Source: Peribacillus muralis
GTDB taxonomy: Bacteria > Bacillota > Bacilli > Bacillales > DSM-1321
NCBI RefSeq assembly: GCF_001439925.1
Contig: NZ_LMBV01000007.1
Location: forward strand, 163,563-227,562
Direction: 5' to 3'
Length of the DNA: 64,000 bases
Shown here: piece after piece, positions 16,984 to 26,042 of the stretch
Layout: each line of letters begins with the position of its first letter
Position numbering within the stretch: the stretch's first letter is position 1
The notes under the pieces: model-generated
The model's input: the letters and a program-made list of their open reading frames with translations, nothing else
Databases searched by the model: none
Told to the model about the DNA's origin: nothing
Translations under genes and position numbers: made by a program

Positions 16984-18459
16984 ATGCAAGCAGCAAAAGA
17001 TAGTAAATATACAGCTAAATCTATAGATTGCCGGCACTTTATTAACGGGGAATTCCTGAATCCAAATCAATCCAAGACTTTTGATAATATCAATCCCGCA
17101 ATGGAAGAAAAACTTGGATGGGTTGCAGAAGGTGGAAAAGAGGAGGTGAATCTGGCTGTTTCTGCAGCAAGGCATGCACTTAAAGGTCCTTGGAAATCTT
17201 TTAGCGATAGTGAACGCTCTAAGGTTTTAAGGAGAATTGGCGATCTCATTTTGGAAAAGAAAGAAGAACTGACAATTTTGGAAACACTTGATACAGGGAA
17301 ACCATACAGCCTTGCACTGGAAATGGATATCAAGCGTTCAGCTCACAATTTCCACTTTTTTGCGGACTATATCACTACACTTGGTAATGAATCTTTCAAT
17401 CAGGATAATATTGCCCTTCATTATTCGATTAGGCGGCCTGTAGGTGTTGTTGGAATGATTAATCCGTGGAATTTACCTTTACTATTGTTGACATGGAAAT
17501 TGGCACCATGCCTGGCAGCTGGCAATACAGCGGTTCTGAAACCAGCTGAACTGACACCGATGACAGCCACTAAGTTAATGGAGATATGTAAGGAAGCAGG
17601 GGTTCCTGATGGCGTTGTCAACCTTGTTCATGGATTTGGTGTAAATTCAGCCGGAGCTGCTCTAAGCGAACATCCGGACGTCGATGCGATAACTTTCACT
17701 GGAGAAACTAAAACGGGAACGGCGATTATGAAAGCTGCCGCACCTACGTTGAAAAAAATCTCTTTTGAACTGGGCGGGAAAAATCCGAATATTGTGTTTG
17801 CAGACTCGAATCTTGATGAAGTAATCGAAACGACATTGAAATCCAGCTTCATGAACCAAGGTGAAGTTTGTTTATGTGGTTCACGAATTTATGTTCAACA
17901 TGGATTGTATGACGAATTCCTTGAAAAGCTGGCTTTACGAACAAAAAAATTAAAAGTTGGCGATCCGTTTGATTCCGAAACGGAGGTAGGGGCTGTAATA
18001 GGAAAAGAACATTATAAAAAAGTGATGAGTTACATTGATTTGGCGAAAGAAGAAGGAGCAAGAATAGTAACGGGTGGAAGAAGAGCCGGACAGTTTGAAA
18101 AAGGCTTTTACATTGAACCGACTATCATTGCCGGGGTTACGCGTGAATCCCGTTGTGTACGGGAAGAAATTTTTGGTCCTGTAGTAACGGTCATGCCTTT
18201 CGAAACGGAAGAAGAAGTACTAGATCATGCGAATGACACTCATTACGGACTGGGGGCAACGATCTGGACCAATGATTTAAGGAGAGCGCATCGTGTCGCT
18301 TCTAAAATAGAAGCGGGCATTATCTGGGTGAATACGTGGTATTTGCGTGATTTGCGTACACCTTTTGGTGGTATGAAGCACAGTGGCATCGGCCGTGAAG
18401 GAGGATCGCATAGTTTCGAATTTTACAGTGAATTGTCTAACGTCACGATTAAATTATAA
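16984..18459 (+). CDS. nbaE: 2-aminomuconate 6-semialdehyde dehydrogenase
   Basis: NAD(P)-dependent aldehyde dehydrogenase of 491 residues, closest in pattern to hydroxymuconic/aminomuconic semialdehyde dehydrogenases. Catalytic Glu262 is in FELGGKNP and catalytic Cys296 in NQGEVCLCGSRIYV; the Rossmann segment FTGETKTGTAI precedes them. It should oxidise 2-aminomuconate 6-semialdehyde to 2-aminomuconate, the substrate of the RidA-like deaminase. GGGAGAGG precedes ATG 16984. Confidence 0.93.
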   Translation: MQAAKDSKYTAKSIDCRHFINGEFLNPNQSKTFDNINPAMEEKLGWVAEGGKEEVNLAVSAARHALKGPWKSFSDSERSKVLRRIGDLILEKKEELTILETLDTGKPYSLALEMDIKRSAHNFHFFADYITTLGNESFNQDNIALHYSIRRPVGVVGMINPWNLPLLLLTWKLAPCLAAGNTAVLKPAELTPMTATKLMEICKEAGVPDGVVNLVHGFGVNSAGAALSEHPDVDAITFTGETKTGTAIMKAAAPTLKKISFELGGKNPNIVFADSNLDEVIETTLKSSFMNQGEVCLCGSRIYVQHGLYDEFLEKLALRTKKLKVGDPFDSETEVGAVIGKEHYKKVMSYIDLAKEEGARIVTGGRRAGQFEKGFYIEPTIIAGVTRESRCVREEIFGPVVTVMPFETEEEVLDHANDTHYGLGATIWTNDLRRAHRVASKIEAGIIWVNTWYLRDLRTPFGGMKHSGIGREGGSHSFEFYSELSNVTIKL

Positions 18460-18476
18460 GGACGGAGGAAAGAATC

Positions 18477-19259
18477 GTGAACACTAGTTTAATAGAATGG
18501 TCTTCCAGGTTTTTGGAAGCGGAAAAAACAAGAATTGGAATAGCGGCCCCCACCAGTGTAATGCCGGATTTGGATGTGGAAAATGCCTACCGGATTCAGC
18601 TTGAAACGATTCGAAGGAAAATCCAATCTGGTCATGAAGTATCAGGCAAGAAAATAGGCCTGACTTCTAGAGCCATGCAGGAGGTTCTGGGAGTGAATGA
18701 ACCAGATTACGGACATTTACTTGATGTGATGAGGGTGGACAATACTGGCTGCATTTCCTGTTCACGGTTGCTTCAACCGAAAGTGGAGGCAGAAGTAGCT
18801 TTTATTTTAAAGCAAGATCTGCATGGTCCCAACATTACGGTTAATGATGTAATTGATGCCACGGACTATGTGGTTGCAGCAATCGAAGTGGTTGATAGCC
18901 GGGTGATGGACTGGAAGATAAAACTTGCGGACACTGTGGCGGATAATGCCTCATCAGGTTTATATATTTTGGGGGATCGCAAAATCAAATTACGTGATAT
19001 CGACCTCCCTTCCGTCCATATGAGTTTATATAAAAATGGTGATTTCATGAACGAAGGAACAGGTGAGGCAGTATTGGGAAATCCAGCAGCATGTGTAGCT
19101 TGGCTTGCCAATAAACTGCATGCGTTTAAGGGTACATTGAATGCAGGTGAAGTCATACTATCAGGTGCATTATCCGCTGCAACTGAAGCGAATCCGGGTG
19201 ACCATTTTTCTGCTGACTTTGGAGAAAAACTTGGAATAGTCTCGGTTAATTTTGAGTGA
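18477..19259 (+). CDS. mhpD: 2-oxopent-4-enoate hydratase (MhpD/DmpE type)
   Basis: Hydratase/decarboxylase superfamily (FAA hydrolase-like fold), 260 residues. [50 protein letters not shown] and [15 protein letters not shown] resemble 2-hydroxypentadienoate hydratases more than the decarboxylase paralogue at 21208. It would hydrate 2-oxopent-4-enoate to 4-hydroxy-2-oxovalerate with a divalent cation. GTG 18477 is the start, behind AAGGACGGAGGAAAG, 18 nt after nbaE. The two paralogues in this operon form a complex in other organisms, so the two activities could be swapped. Confidence 0.82.
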   Translation: MNTSLIEWSSRFLEAEKTRIGIAAPTSVMPDLDVENAYRIQLETIRRKIQSGHEVSGKKIGLTSRAMQEVLGVNEPDYGHLLDVMRVDNTGCISCSRLLQPKVEAEVAFILKQDLHGPNITVNDVIDATDYVVAAIEVVDSRVMDWKIKLADTVADNASSGLYILGDRKIKLRDIDLPSVHMSLYKNGDFMNEGTGEAVLGNPAACVAWLANKLHAFKGTLNAGEVILSGALSAATEANPGDHFSADFGEKLGIVSVNFE

Positions 19260-19275
19260 AAGGAGCTCAAGCGAC

Positions 19276-20160
19276 ATGAAAAAGCTAAAAGTAGGCATTA
19301 TCGGATCAGGGAATATCGGGACGGACTTAATAATGAAAATCCATCGGTCGGATGTTCTCGAAATGTCGGTAATGATTGGTATTGATAAGGAATCAGAAGG
19401 TTTAATGAGGGCTAGAGCGCACGGACATCATATCATTGCAAATGGCCTGGATGGATTTTTGGAAAAGCCGGAGCTTGCAGACATTTTGTTTGATGCCACC
19501 TCCGCGAAGGCTCACGTGATGTTTCACTATGAAGCTCTGAAAAAGTTGAACAAAAGGGTCATAGACTTAACTCCGGCCGCGATCGCACCCTTTGTTGTTC
19601 CTTCTGTCAATTTACAGAACAATATGGATGAAATGGAAGTTAATATGATTACGTGCGGCGGTCAGGCGACAATCCCAATAGTTCATGCGATCAGTCAAGT
19701 GGCCCAGGTCGAGTATGCCGAAATAATCGCGACCATTTCCAGCAAGAGTGCCGGTCCCGGAACTCGGGCTAATATTGATGAGTTCACCCAAACGACGGCA
19801 AGGGCACTAGAGCAGGTAGGTGGAGCGAAAAAAGGAAAAGCTATCATTCTGCTAAATCCGGCCGAACCGCCACTTATTATGAGGGATACGATTCATTGTC
19901 TGCTTCAATCGGATTCTTTTGATGTGAAAGCGATAAAATCGTCCATTAATAAGATGGTGGAAAAAGTATCTGAATATGTGCCTGGCTATCGTCTGAAGAC
20001 AGAGCCGATAATTGACGCGAAACAAATAACCGTATTTCTTGAAGTGAAAGGGTTAGGAGATTTTCTCCCGGTATATGCAGGTAATTTGGATATAATGACG
20101 GCTTCGGCTGTAAAAGTGGGGGAAGAAATCGCTAAAAGCCAATTGGAATATTATGTTTGA
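19276..20160 (+). CDS. mhpF: Acetaldehyde dehydrogenase, acylating (MhpF/DmpF type)
   Basis: CoA-acylating NAD-dependent dehydrogenase of 294 residues that turns the acetaldehyde released by the aldolase into acetyl-CoA. N-terminal Rossmann motif [13 protein letters not shown]; catalytic cysteine in [13 protein letters not shown]-terminal [17 protein letters not shown] 19276 is chosen because AAAGGAG precedes it and the protein then starts [15 protein letters not shown]; a TTG 24 nt upstream overlaps the hydratase end. It forms a channelling complex with the next gene's aldolase. Confidence 0.94.
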   Translation: MKKLKVGIIGSGNIGTDLIMKIHRSDVLEMSVMIGIDKESEGLMRARAHGHHIIANGLDGFLEKPELADILFDATSAKAHVMFHYEALKKLNKRVIDLTPAAIAPFVVPSVNLQNNMDEMEVNMITCGGQATIPIVHAISQVAQVEYAEIIATISSKSAGPGTRANIDEFTQTTARALEQVGGAKKGKAIILLNPAEPPLIMRDTIHCLLQSDSFDVKAIKSSINKMVEKVSEYVPGYRLKTEPIIDAKQITVFLEVKGLGDFLPVYAGNLDIMTASAVKVGEEIAKSQLEYYV

Positions 20161-20191
20161 AGAAGAAATCAACTGTAAAGGTGGGGTTCAT

Positions 20192-21211
20192 TTGCGTAAA
20201 GATGTATTGGTCACTGAAGTTGCATTGCGGGATGGGAGTCATGTAGTGGCACATCAATATACGATCGAACAAGTCAAGAACCTGACAGGAAAACTAAGTG
20301 CTGCAGGTGTCCCTTATATAGAAGTGTCGCATGGAGATGGCCTAGGCGGATCATCCTTGCAATATGGTTTCTCAAAGGTGAATGATATTGAATTAGTTGA
20401 AGCGGCTGTTGAAGTGGCTGGCGAATCCGCTATTTCAGTGTTATTAATTCCGGGTATAGGGACAATCGATCAATTAAGAGAAGCCGCTCACGTTGGAGCG
20501 AAAATGGCACGAATTGCAACACACGTAACCGAAGCGGATGTATCGAAGCAACATCTGGAGGCTGCGAAACATCTTGGTATGGAAGCAATTGGATTTTTAA
20601 TGATGTCGCACATGGCATCCCCGGAAAAGCTTGTTGAACAAGCCCTTTTAATGGAATCCTATGGAGCGGATGCTGTGTATGTGGTTGATTCCGCAGGGGC
20701 TTTTTTGCCCCAAGAAGTGAAGACGCGAATCAATTTATTAAAAACAAACCTGAATATCGATATCGGTTTTCATGCTCACAATAACTTATCACTCGCTGTG
20801 GCAAATTCACTTGTAGCAATTGAAGAGGGGGCGAATCGAATTGATGGCAGCATCCGCTGTCTCGGTGCAGGAGCTGGTAATACCCAGACGGAAGTGCTTG
20901 TTGCCGTTCTGGATAGGCTGGGTATCCGTACGGATATCGACTTATATAAAATGCTTGATCTTTCGGAGGAAGTGGGAAATACAATTATGCAAAAGCCCCA
21001 GGTAATAACAGATTCGAGTTTAATCATGGGATATAGTGGCGTGTACTCCAGCTTTTTATTGCATGCGAATAAAGCGGCGAAAAAATATGGAGTCGACGCA
21101 CGGGATATTTTAATGGAGCTTGGTCGACAAAAAGTGGTTGGTGGACAGGAAGATACGATTATTGAAGTGGCTGAGCAAATGGCGTTACAGAAAGAAGGGA
21201 CTCTAAGATGA
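20192..21211 (+). CDS. mhpE: 4-hydroxy-2-oxovalerate aldolase (MhpE/DmpG type)
   Basis: Metal-dependent class II pyruvate aldolase of the HMG-CoA lyase-like TIM barrel family; it splits 4-hydroxy-2-oxovalerate into pyruvate and acetaldehyde. The motifs VALRDGSH at the start, EVSHGDGLGG, VYVVDSAGAF and GFHAHNNLSLAVANS, plus the C-terminal communication domain, are all present. I use TTG 20192 because AAAGGTGGGG lies ahead of it and the protein then begins at the conserved strand (339 residues). An ATG at 20153 in the same frame would add 13 residues and overlap mhpF by 8 nt. Confidence 0.92.
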   Translation: MRKDVLVTEVALRDGSHVVAHQYTIEQVKNLTGKLSAAGVPYIEVSHGDGLGGSSLQYGFSKVNDIELVEAAVEVAGESAISVLLIPGIGTIDQLREAAHVGAKMARIATHVTEADVSKQHLEAAKHLGMEAIGFLMMSHMASPEKLVEQALLMESYGADAVYVVDSAGAFLPQEVKTRINLLKTNLNIDIGFHAHNNLSLAVANSLVAIEEGANRIDGSIRCLGAGAGNTQTEVLVAVLDRLGIRTDIDLYKMLDLSEEVGNTIMQKPQVITDSSLIMGYSGVYSSFLLHANKAAKKYGVDARDILMELGRQKVVGGQEDTIIEVAEQMALQKEGTLR

Positions 21212-21981
21212 AACTAGGTCAACTGGCAAAAAAAGTAGCAGAATCGCAAAGAAATGCCCATGAGATGGATAAACTTACATTATCCAATCCAGAATTAACG
21301 GTACCTCAAGCATATGAAATTCAGAAGCTGAGCATTAATGAGACGCTCAACGATGATAACAGATTGATTGGGTGGAAGATGGGCTTGACGAGCAAAGCCA
21401 AACAACAGCAAGTCGGGGTAGAGGAAGCGATCTATGGCAGGCTGACATCTGACATGGAACTAACTCAACCAATATTAAAAGTTGGGGAATTCATTCATCC
21501 AAGAGTGGAACCCGAATTTGCTTTCATGTTCAAAAACGAGCTGAAAGGTGCAAATATAACGGCCAAAGATGTCTGGCCGGCTGTAGAATGTGTTTTTCTA
21601 GCACTAGAAGTTATTGACAGTCGTTTTAAAAATTTTTCCTTTACACTTACCGATGTAGTAGCGGATAACGCATCCTCAGCAAAGATCCTGCTTAGCAATC
21701 AAGCTTATTCTCCATATCACACCGACTGGGCTCAAGCAGAAGTTATGCTTTATCAAAATGGTGAAATGCAAAAGAAGGGGCTTGGTGAAGCTGTACTCGA
21801 TCATCCGATTCATTCGATTGTGGAACTTGTAAAAATGATTAGCCGTGAAGGACTTTCGATACAGCCTGGAATGATTGTTTTAGTAGGTGGGATTACAGAT
21901 GCCGTTTCCATTCAAGCAAACGATGAAATAATAGCAGATTACGGTGACCTGGGGAAATTGACATTACAAGTTATATCATGA
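21208..21981 (+). CDS. dmpH: 4-oxalocrotonate decarboxylase (DmpH type)
   Basis: Second hydratase/decarboxylase superfamily paralogue (257 residues), coupled to the aldolase by an ATGA overlap. GWKMGLTSKAKQQQVGV, IHPRVEPEFAFMF, EVIDSRFKNFSFTL, VVADNASSAKILL and the VGGITDAVSI/DYGDLGKLTLQ end resemble 4-oxalocrotonate decarboxylases. It would convert the deaminated product 4-oxalocrotonate to 2-oxopent-4-enoate for the hydratase at 18477. It is the last gene of the operon. Confidence 0.82.
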   Translation: MKLGQLAKKVAESQRNAHEMDKLTLSNPELTVPQAYEIQKLSINETLNDDNRLIGWKMGLTSKAKQQQVGVEEAIYGRLTSDMELTQPILKVGEFIHPRVEPEFAFMFKNELKGANITAKDVWPAVECVFLALEVIDSRFKNFSFTLTDVVADNASSAKILLSNQAYSPYHTDWAQAEVMLYQNGEMQKKGLGEAVLDHPIHSIVELVKMISREGLSIQPGMIVLVGGITDAVSIQANDEIIADYGDLGKLTLQVIS

Positions 21982-22164
21982 TCGATTTGCAAAGATGAGG
22001 GAGTTAATTGCGAGAAGTTAAGTCTCCGGAAGTGGTAGGCAATAGCAATTTTGGCAGTTTTCAAATGTTGGTATTTATGTGGTATTTGTTGCGTTTAGTT
22101 CAACAAGACACCATAAAATGATCGAACTTTTAAAAAACAATATTTACATTAAAAACATGTAAAT

Positions 22165-22202
22165 GATGTGAGAACCATTTAAATTTCAATAGTTCTCACA
22201 TC
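22165..22202. terminator. Hairpin downstream of the aromatic-degradation operon
   Basis: GATGTGAGAAC pairs perfectly with GTTCTCACATC around a 16-nt loop. No T-run follows on the plus strand, so it may be a weak terminator or an mRNA-stabilising 3' end. It lies 184 nt after dmpH. Confidence 0.45.
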
Positions 22203-22233
22203 TTAACAGTGCTAATGGGTCTAGCCCTTGATA

Positions 22234-22386
22234 TCACAACGAAAAGAGAACCTTCATTATCATCTCCTTATCTTTTTGTTCTATTAATATCCAATTTTCT
22301 GGTCCGGGCTTTCCCCATCTCGTCCACATTCCCTTGTTACGTGACTTGATCTCCTCCGGAATATGGCTTTTGGGGTTTCTACGAAT
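22234..22386 (-). other. Minus-strand coding-like fragment, probably a gene relic
   Basis: A 50-codon stretch without a start codon reads RNPKSHIPEEIKSRNKGMW, then TRWGKPGPENWILIEQ, in sensible codon use, ending at TGA. Upstream another frame reads NEYQTPRMLGNY before a stop, as if one gene had lost its frame. I do not recognise the family. The rest of the 784-nt gap between dmpH and the pullulanase start holds only the hairpin and the regulatory sites listed. Confidence 0.25.
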
Positions 22387-22685
22387 TCATTACTTAATAG
22401 TTTCCTAGCATCCGAGGAGTCTGGTACTCATTCTCACTCGATGAATCAGGATACATCTCTCTCCCAACTTCTCACCCAGAAGTTTCGATGAAGGAAGATG
22501 ACTCTTTTGCTTTAGGAGAAAAATTACCAACCAAACTTCTAGAAGATAAAATGAGGCTTTGTTCGCTCCCCTCATATCTCAAAAGAGTCACAAACTAGGA
22601 ATAAAAGATCAGGTCTTAGTGAGTGTTTCATACTTTCCTGGAAATAAAATTCAGAAAATGGAGAATTATGTTACAATAAATTTGT

Positions 22686-22700
22686 TTGAAAGCGTTTTAA
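22686..22700 (+). promoter_or_regulatory. cre-like site upstream of pullulanase
   Basis: TTGAAAGCGTTTTAA fits the CcpA site consensus TGWAARCGYTWWCA at most positions. It lies 66 nt before the GTG start, so glucose repression of the pullulanase is likely (inference). Confidence 0.6.
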
Positions 22701-22725
22701 TAAAGGCGCCTTTTTATTTTTCTGC

Positions 22726-22747
22726 TTTGATTAAACGTTTAATCAAA
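22726..22747. promoter_or_regulatory. Perfect LacI-type palindrome upstream of pullulanase
   Basis: The left half TTTGATTAAAC is followed directly by its exact reverse complement, a 22-bp perfect palindrome with the central CG typical of LacI-family operators. It ends 18 nt before the GTG start. The LacI-family gene at 26043 is the obvious candidate to bind it. Confidence 0.7.
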
Positions 22748-22765
22748 AAAAGGAGGAGAGGAAAC

Positions 22766-25516
22766 GTGCACAAAAAGAAAGGTTGGTTAAAAGTTGTCCT
22801 TCAAATTACGATGATTTTACTTCTTAGTTTATCACCCTTGCTGGCTTGGACAGGTACTTCCCCAAGTTATGCAGAAGGCACATCATTGTCAGAAGTATCT
22901 GACGATTATATGCGTGTTCATTACAAACGGTTAGACGGCAATTATGAGGGGTGGGGCTTGCACTTGTGGAATCAGAATCCTAGCAGCCCGGCAATTGAAT
23001 CCGAGAGCGATTTCAGTTCTCCAGTCCTATTTGATGAAACATCCGAGTGGGGGAGATATGTGGACATCCCTGTCATCGAAATTAAAAATGGGCTGAATTT
23101 TATCGTACACAAAGGAGACCAGAAAGATACGACATCCGACCGGAGTTTTCCTGCCACAGGGGAACGAGAATTCTGGATTGTCCAAGGAGACACAAATGTA
23201 TACTTAGATGAACCATATGTAAGTACTAGTGTAAAAATGGCAAAAATCACAAGTGATCGAGAAATAATTGCCAATCTCAGTCAGGAGGTCGAAGATGCCA
23301 AAACCTCGGATTTCACTTTAGTTCGTGCAGATGGAAAAGAGATTCCACTGGTTTCACAACGAATTGAAGGGCAGGAAGTAACCTTAACAACATCCAAAAA
23401 GCTTGACTTAACTCAGGCCCATACATTAAGGTACCAAGAAACATCCACCAACGTGAAAGTGGACTGGAAGCTTATTGATAAAAAGTTTGCTTACGATGAG
23501 GAATTGGGAGCTATCCCCCACCAAGACGGCACAGCGACACTGAAACTCTGGTCACCAATCGTAACCAATGTGGAAGTCGTTCTTTATGATAAGGATGACC
23601 AGTATAAAGTGATTAAAGACGATATCGCTATGGAAAGAGGGAAGAATGGCGTATGGGAAGTCACATTAGATCAACGCAATACAGGGATAAAAGATTTAAA
23701 TAGTTATTTTTACCAATATAAAATTGAAGCCTACGGTGAAGAAAAACTGGCGCTGGATCCTTATGCAAAATCAATGGCAGCATCCAATAATGAAGACAAT
23801 GATGAGGTAGGAAAAGCGGCGATTGTTGATCCGTCATTGATTGGACCAAAGCTAGATTTTGCTAAAATCAAAGGATATGAAAAACGGGAAGATGCGATCA
23901 TTTGGGAAGCTCATGTGCGTGATTTCACTTCAGACCCAAGCATAGAAGGCGAATTAGACTCCCAATTTGGTACCTTCAATGCCTTTGTTGAGAAATTGGA
24001 TTACTTGAAAGAGCTTGGGGTCACACATATACAGTTGCTTCCAGTGATGAAATATTATTTCGGTGATGAACTGGACAGCAGTACCCGAGAGATGGAGTAT
24101 TCGGCTCAGGACAACAATTACAACTGGGGCTATGACCCACATTCGTATTTTGCTCTTTCCGGAATGTATTCAGAACGTCCGCAAGATCCTGAAGAGCGGA
24201 TCGCTGAATTTAAGCACCTAATAAAAGAAATCCATAAGCGTAAAATGGGTGTAATTTTGGATGTTGTCTATAATCACACAGCCAAAGTAAGTATCCTTGA
24301 AGACCTAGTTCCAGGTTATTATCACTTTATGGATGAAGAAGGCGGCGTGAAAGTCGGTTATGGCGGTGGAAAAGTGGGAACCACCCATGAGATGTCGCGC
24401 AAGTTGATGATCGACTCCATCAAATACTGGGTAGATGAGTTCAAGGTGGATGGCTTTCGTTTCGACTTGATGGGGGACCTTGATGCCAAAAGTGTGCAGA
24501 TGGCTTACGAGGAAGCGAAAGCGCTGAACCCGGATATATTAATGTTAGGGGAAGGCTGGCGCACATTTGTCGGTGATGGCAGTTCAGGTGAAGGTGTTAC
24601 TCCAGCAGATCAGGATTGGATGGACGAAACCAATGGAGCTGCTGTCTTTTCTGATGAAATTCGTAATGAATTGAAATCAGGATACGGAAGTGAAGGAGAG
24701 CCTCGTTTTATTACAGGCGGTGCAAGAGACGTCCAAACCATTTTTAATAATATAAAAGGAAAGCCTGGAAATGTGTCAGAAGATGACCCTGGTGATGTCG
24801 TGCAGTACATTGCTGCTCATGATAATCTCACATTACATGATGTGATCGCCCAATCGATTCAAAAAGACCCAGCCAAGCATGAGGAAGAAATCCAAAAGCG
24901 CATTAAAATCGGGAATTCCATGGTATTGACAAGTCAAGGTATCTCCTTCCTTCACGCAGGCCAGGAATACGGAATTACCAAACAGTGGAAAGGTAAAGAG
25001 AAGCCAGAGGCGAAGTACACATACATGACTGATGAAAATGGAAAACCTTTCGAAAACCCTTATTTCATTCACGATTCTTACGATTCTACGGATGTTATCA
25101 ACCAATTTGATTGGGAGGCTGTAACAAATGATACGATTCATAAGGAAACAATGGAATATACAAAAGGGTTAATTGAACTGAGAAAATCGACCAATGCGTT
25201 CCGATTGGGTTCTCGCACTCTCGTGGATTCTAATGTAACGATGATTGACGCACCTGAGATTGAAGAGACCGATCTGGTCCTGGCCTATAAAAGTATCTCC
25301 ACAGAGAAAAAAGGAAAAGATACCTACTATGTGTTCATCAACGCCGATGAGAAACAGAGATCGCTTACATTAGATGAAGATTTAAGAAAAGGTAAGGTAC
25401 TTGTCGATGATGATGAAGCGGGCCGGAAGCAAGTCAAGAAAGTATCAGGCTTGACGGTGAATAAAAACCAAATCACCATCGATCCTTTAACAACGGTTGT
25501 GATTAAGCAGAAATAA
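22766..25516 (+). CDS. pulA: Secreted type I pullulanase (GH13)
   Basis: Extracellular debranching enzyme, 916 residues from GTG 22766, behind GGAGGAGAGGAAAC. A signal peptide is clear: KKK start, a hydrophobic core at about residues 8-28, and an SYAEG cleavage region near 35. Then come a pullulanase-associated/CBM41 domain (MRVHYKRLDGNYEGWGLHLW, about 49-68), a CBM48-like domain (ATLKLWSPIVTNVEVVLYD) and the GH13 barrel. Catalytic parts: YNWGYDP of type I pullulanases, VVYNHT, nucleophile Asp567 in GFRFDLMG, acid Glu596 in LGEGW and AAHDNLTLHD. An upstream extension of the same frame to 22559 lacks a ribosome-binding site and a signal peptide start. Confidence 0.95.
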   Translation: MHKKKGWLKVVLQITMILLLSLSPLLAWTGTSPSYAEGTSLSEVSDDYMRVHYKRLDGNYEGWGLHLWNQNPSSPAIESESDFSSPVLFDETSEWGRYVDIPVIEIKNGLNFIVHKGDQKDTTSDRSFPATGEREFWIVQGDTNVYLDEPYVSTSVKMAKITSDREIIANLSQEVEDAKTSDFTLVRADGKEIPLVSQRIEGQEVTLTTSKKLDLTQAHTLRYQETSTNVKVDWKLIDKKFAYDEELGAIPHQDGTATLKLWSPIVTNVEVVLYDKDDQYKVIKDDIAMERGKNGVWEVTLDQRNTGIKDLNSYFYQYKIEAYGEEKLALDPYAKSMAASNNEDNDEVGKAAIVDPSLIGPKLDFAKIKGYEKREDAIIWEAHVRDFTSDPSIEGELDSQFGTFNAFVEKLDYLKELGVTHIQLLPVMKYYFGDELDSSTREMEYSAQDNNYNWGYDPHSYFALSGMYSERPQDPEERIAEFKHLIKEIHKRKMGVILDVVYNHTAKVSILEDLVPGYYHFMDEEGGVKVGYGGGKVGTTHEMSRKLMIDSIKYWVDEFKVDGFRFDLMGDLDAKSVQMAYEEAKALNPDILMLGEGWRTFVGDGSSGEGVTPADQDWMDETNGAAVFSDEIRNELKSGYGSEGEPRFITGGARDVQTIFNNIKGKPGNVSEDDPGDVVQYIAAHDNLTLHDVIAQSIQKDPAKHEEEIQKRIKIGNSMVLTSQGISFLHAGQEYGITKQWKGKEKPEAKYTYMTDENGKPFENPYFIHDSYDSTDVINQFDWEAVTNDTIHKETMEYTKGLIELRKSTNAFRLGSRTLVDSNVTMIDAPEIEETDLVLAYKSISTEKKGKDTYYVFINADEKQRSLTLDEDLRKGKVLVDDDEAGRKQVKKVSGLTVNKNQITIDPLTTVVIKQK

Positions 25517-25522
25517 GTGAAA

Positions 25523-25974
25523 TGAACCCAAAAAGTTAGACACTTTATTTAGTTAGGCAACCTTTAGGGCATGAACCCGGAAATCATCCGGACTCATGCC
25601 TTTTAATTTCACTTTAATTCACTGTTGCTTGTAATAATGGATATCATCTTCCGGCCTTGTTTGAAATGCACCGCAGCAGTTTCACGGAGAGACGTCCCCT
25701 GTAAGTTCATATATTCTAGTACTTTCAGTATATCTTCTACCAAAAGTTGTATAGCGTTTTTCAAATGCACGTTCTCCATGAGATTGATACAGACGAATTT
25801 AAGTAATAATATTTCAGAGGATACTCCAATGGACTAGCTATCCTTTTATGCCCCTCTGTACCTTGAAAATATCTTTGTACAGCTTGTACTTAAAGTTGTG
25901 GTGTGAATTTGGCCATAAAGAATCTGCACCTCCAATAGATAGACGTTTTTTTCTAAAAATTGGGGTGCAGTTCA
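25523..25974 (-). mobile_element. IS3-family insertion sequence remnant (internally deleted)
   Basis: Both outer ends are kept: TGAACCCAAAAAGTTAGAC at 25523 and, inverted at 25974, TGAACTGCACCCC. On the minus strand, OrfA starts at ATG 25916 (MAKFTPQL, stop, VQAVQRYFQGTEGHKRIAS) and continues in a shifted frame (TSLRETAAVHFKQG). It then joins the OrfB C-terminus (IKVKLKGMSPDDFRVHALKVA, stop at about 25556). The element is 452 bp instead of the usual 1.2-1.5 kb, so most of orfB is deleted and orfA carries stops and frameshifts. It is not able to move by itself. Confidence 0.85.
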
Positions 25975-26042
25975 GATTCCTGCCTGCGTTTTTTTGAAAA
26001 TTATGCTACGATTTGTTTATTAAAAAGTCGGAGGGTTGGAAG

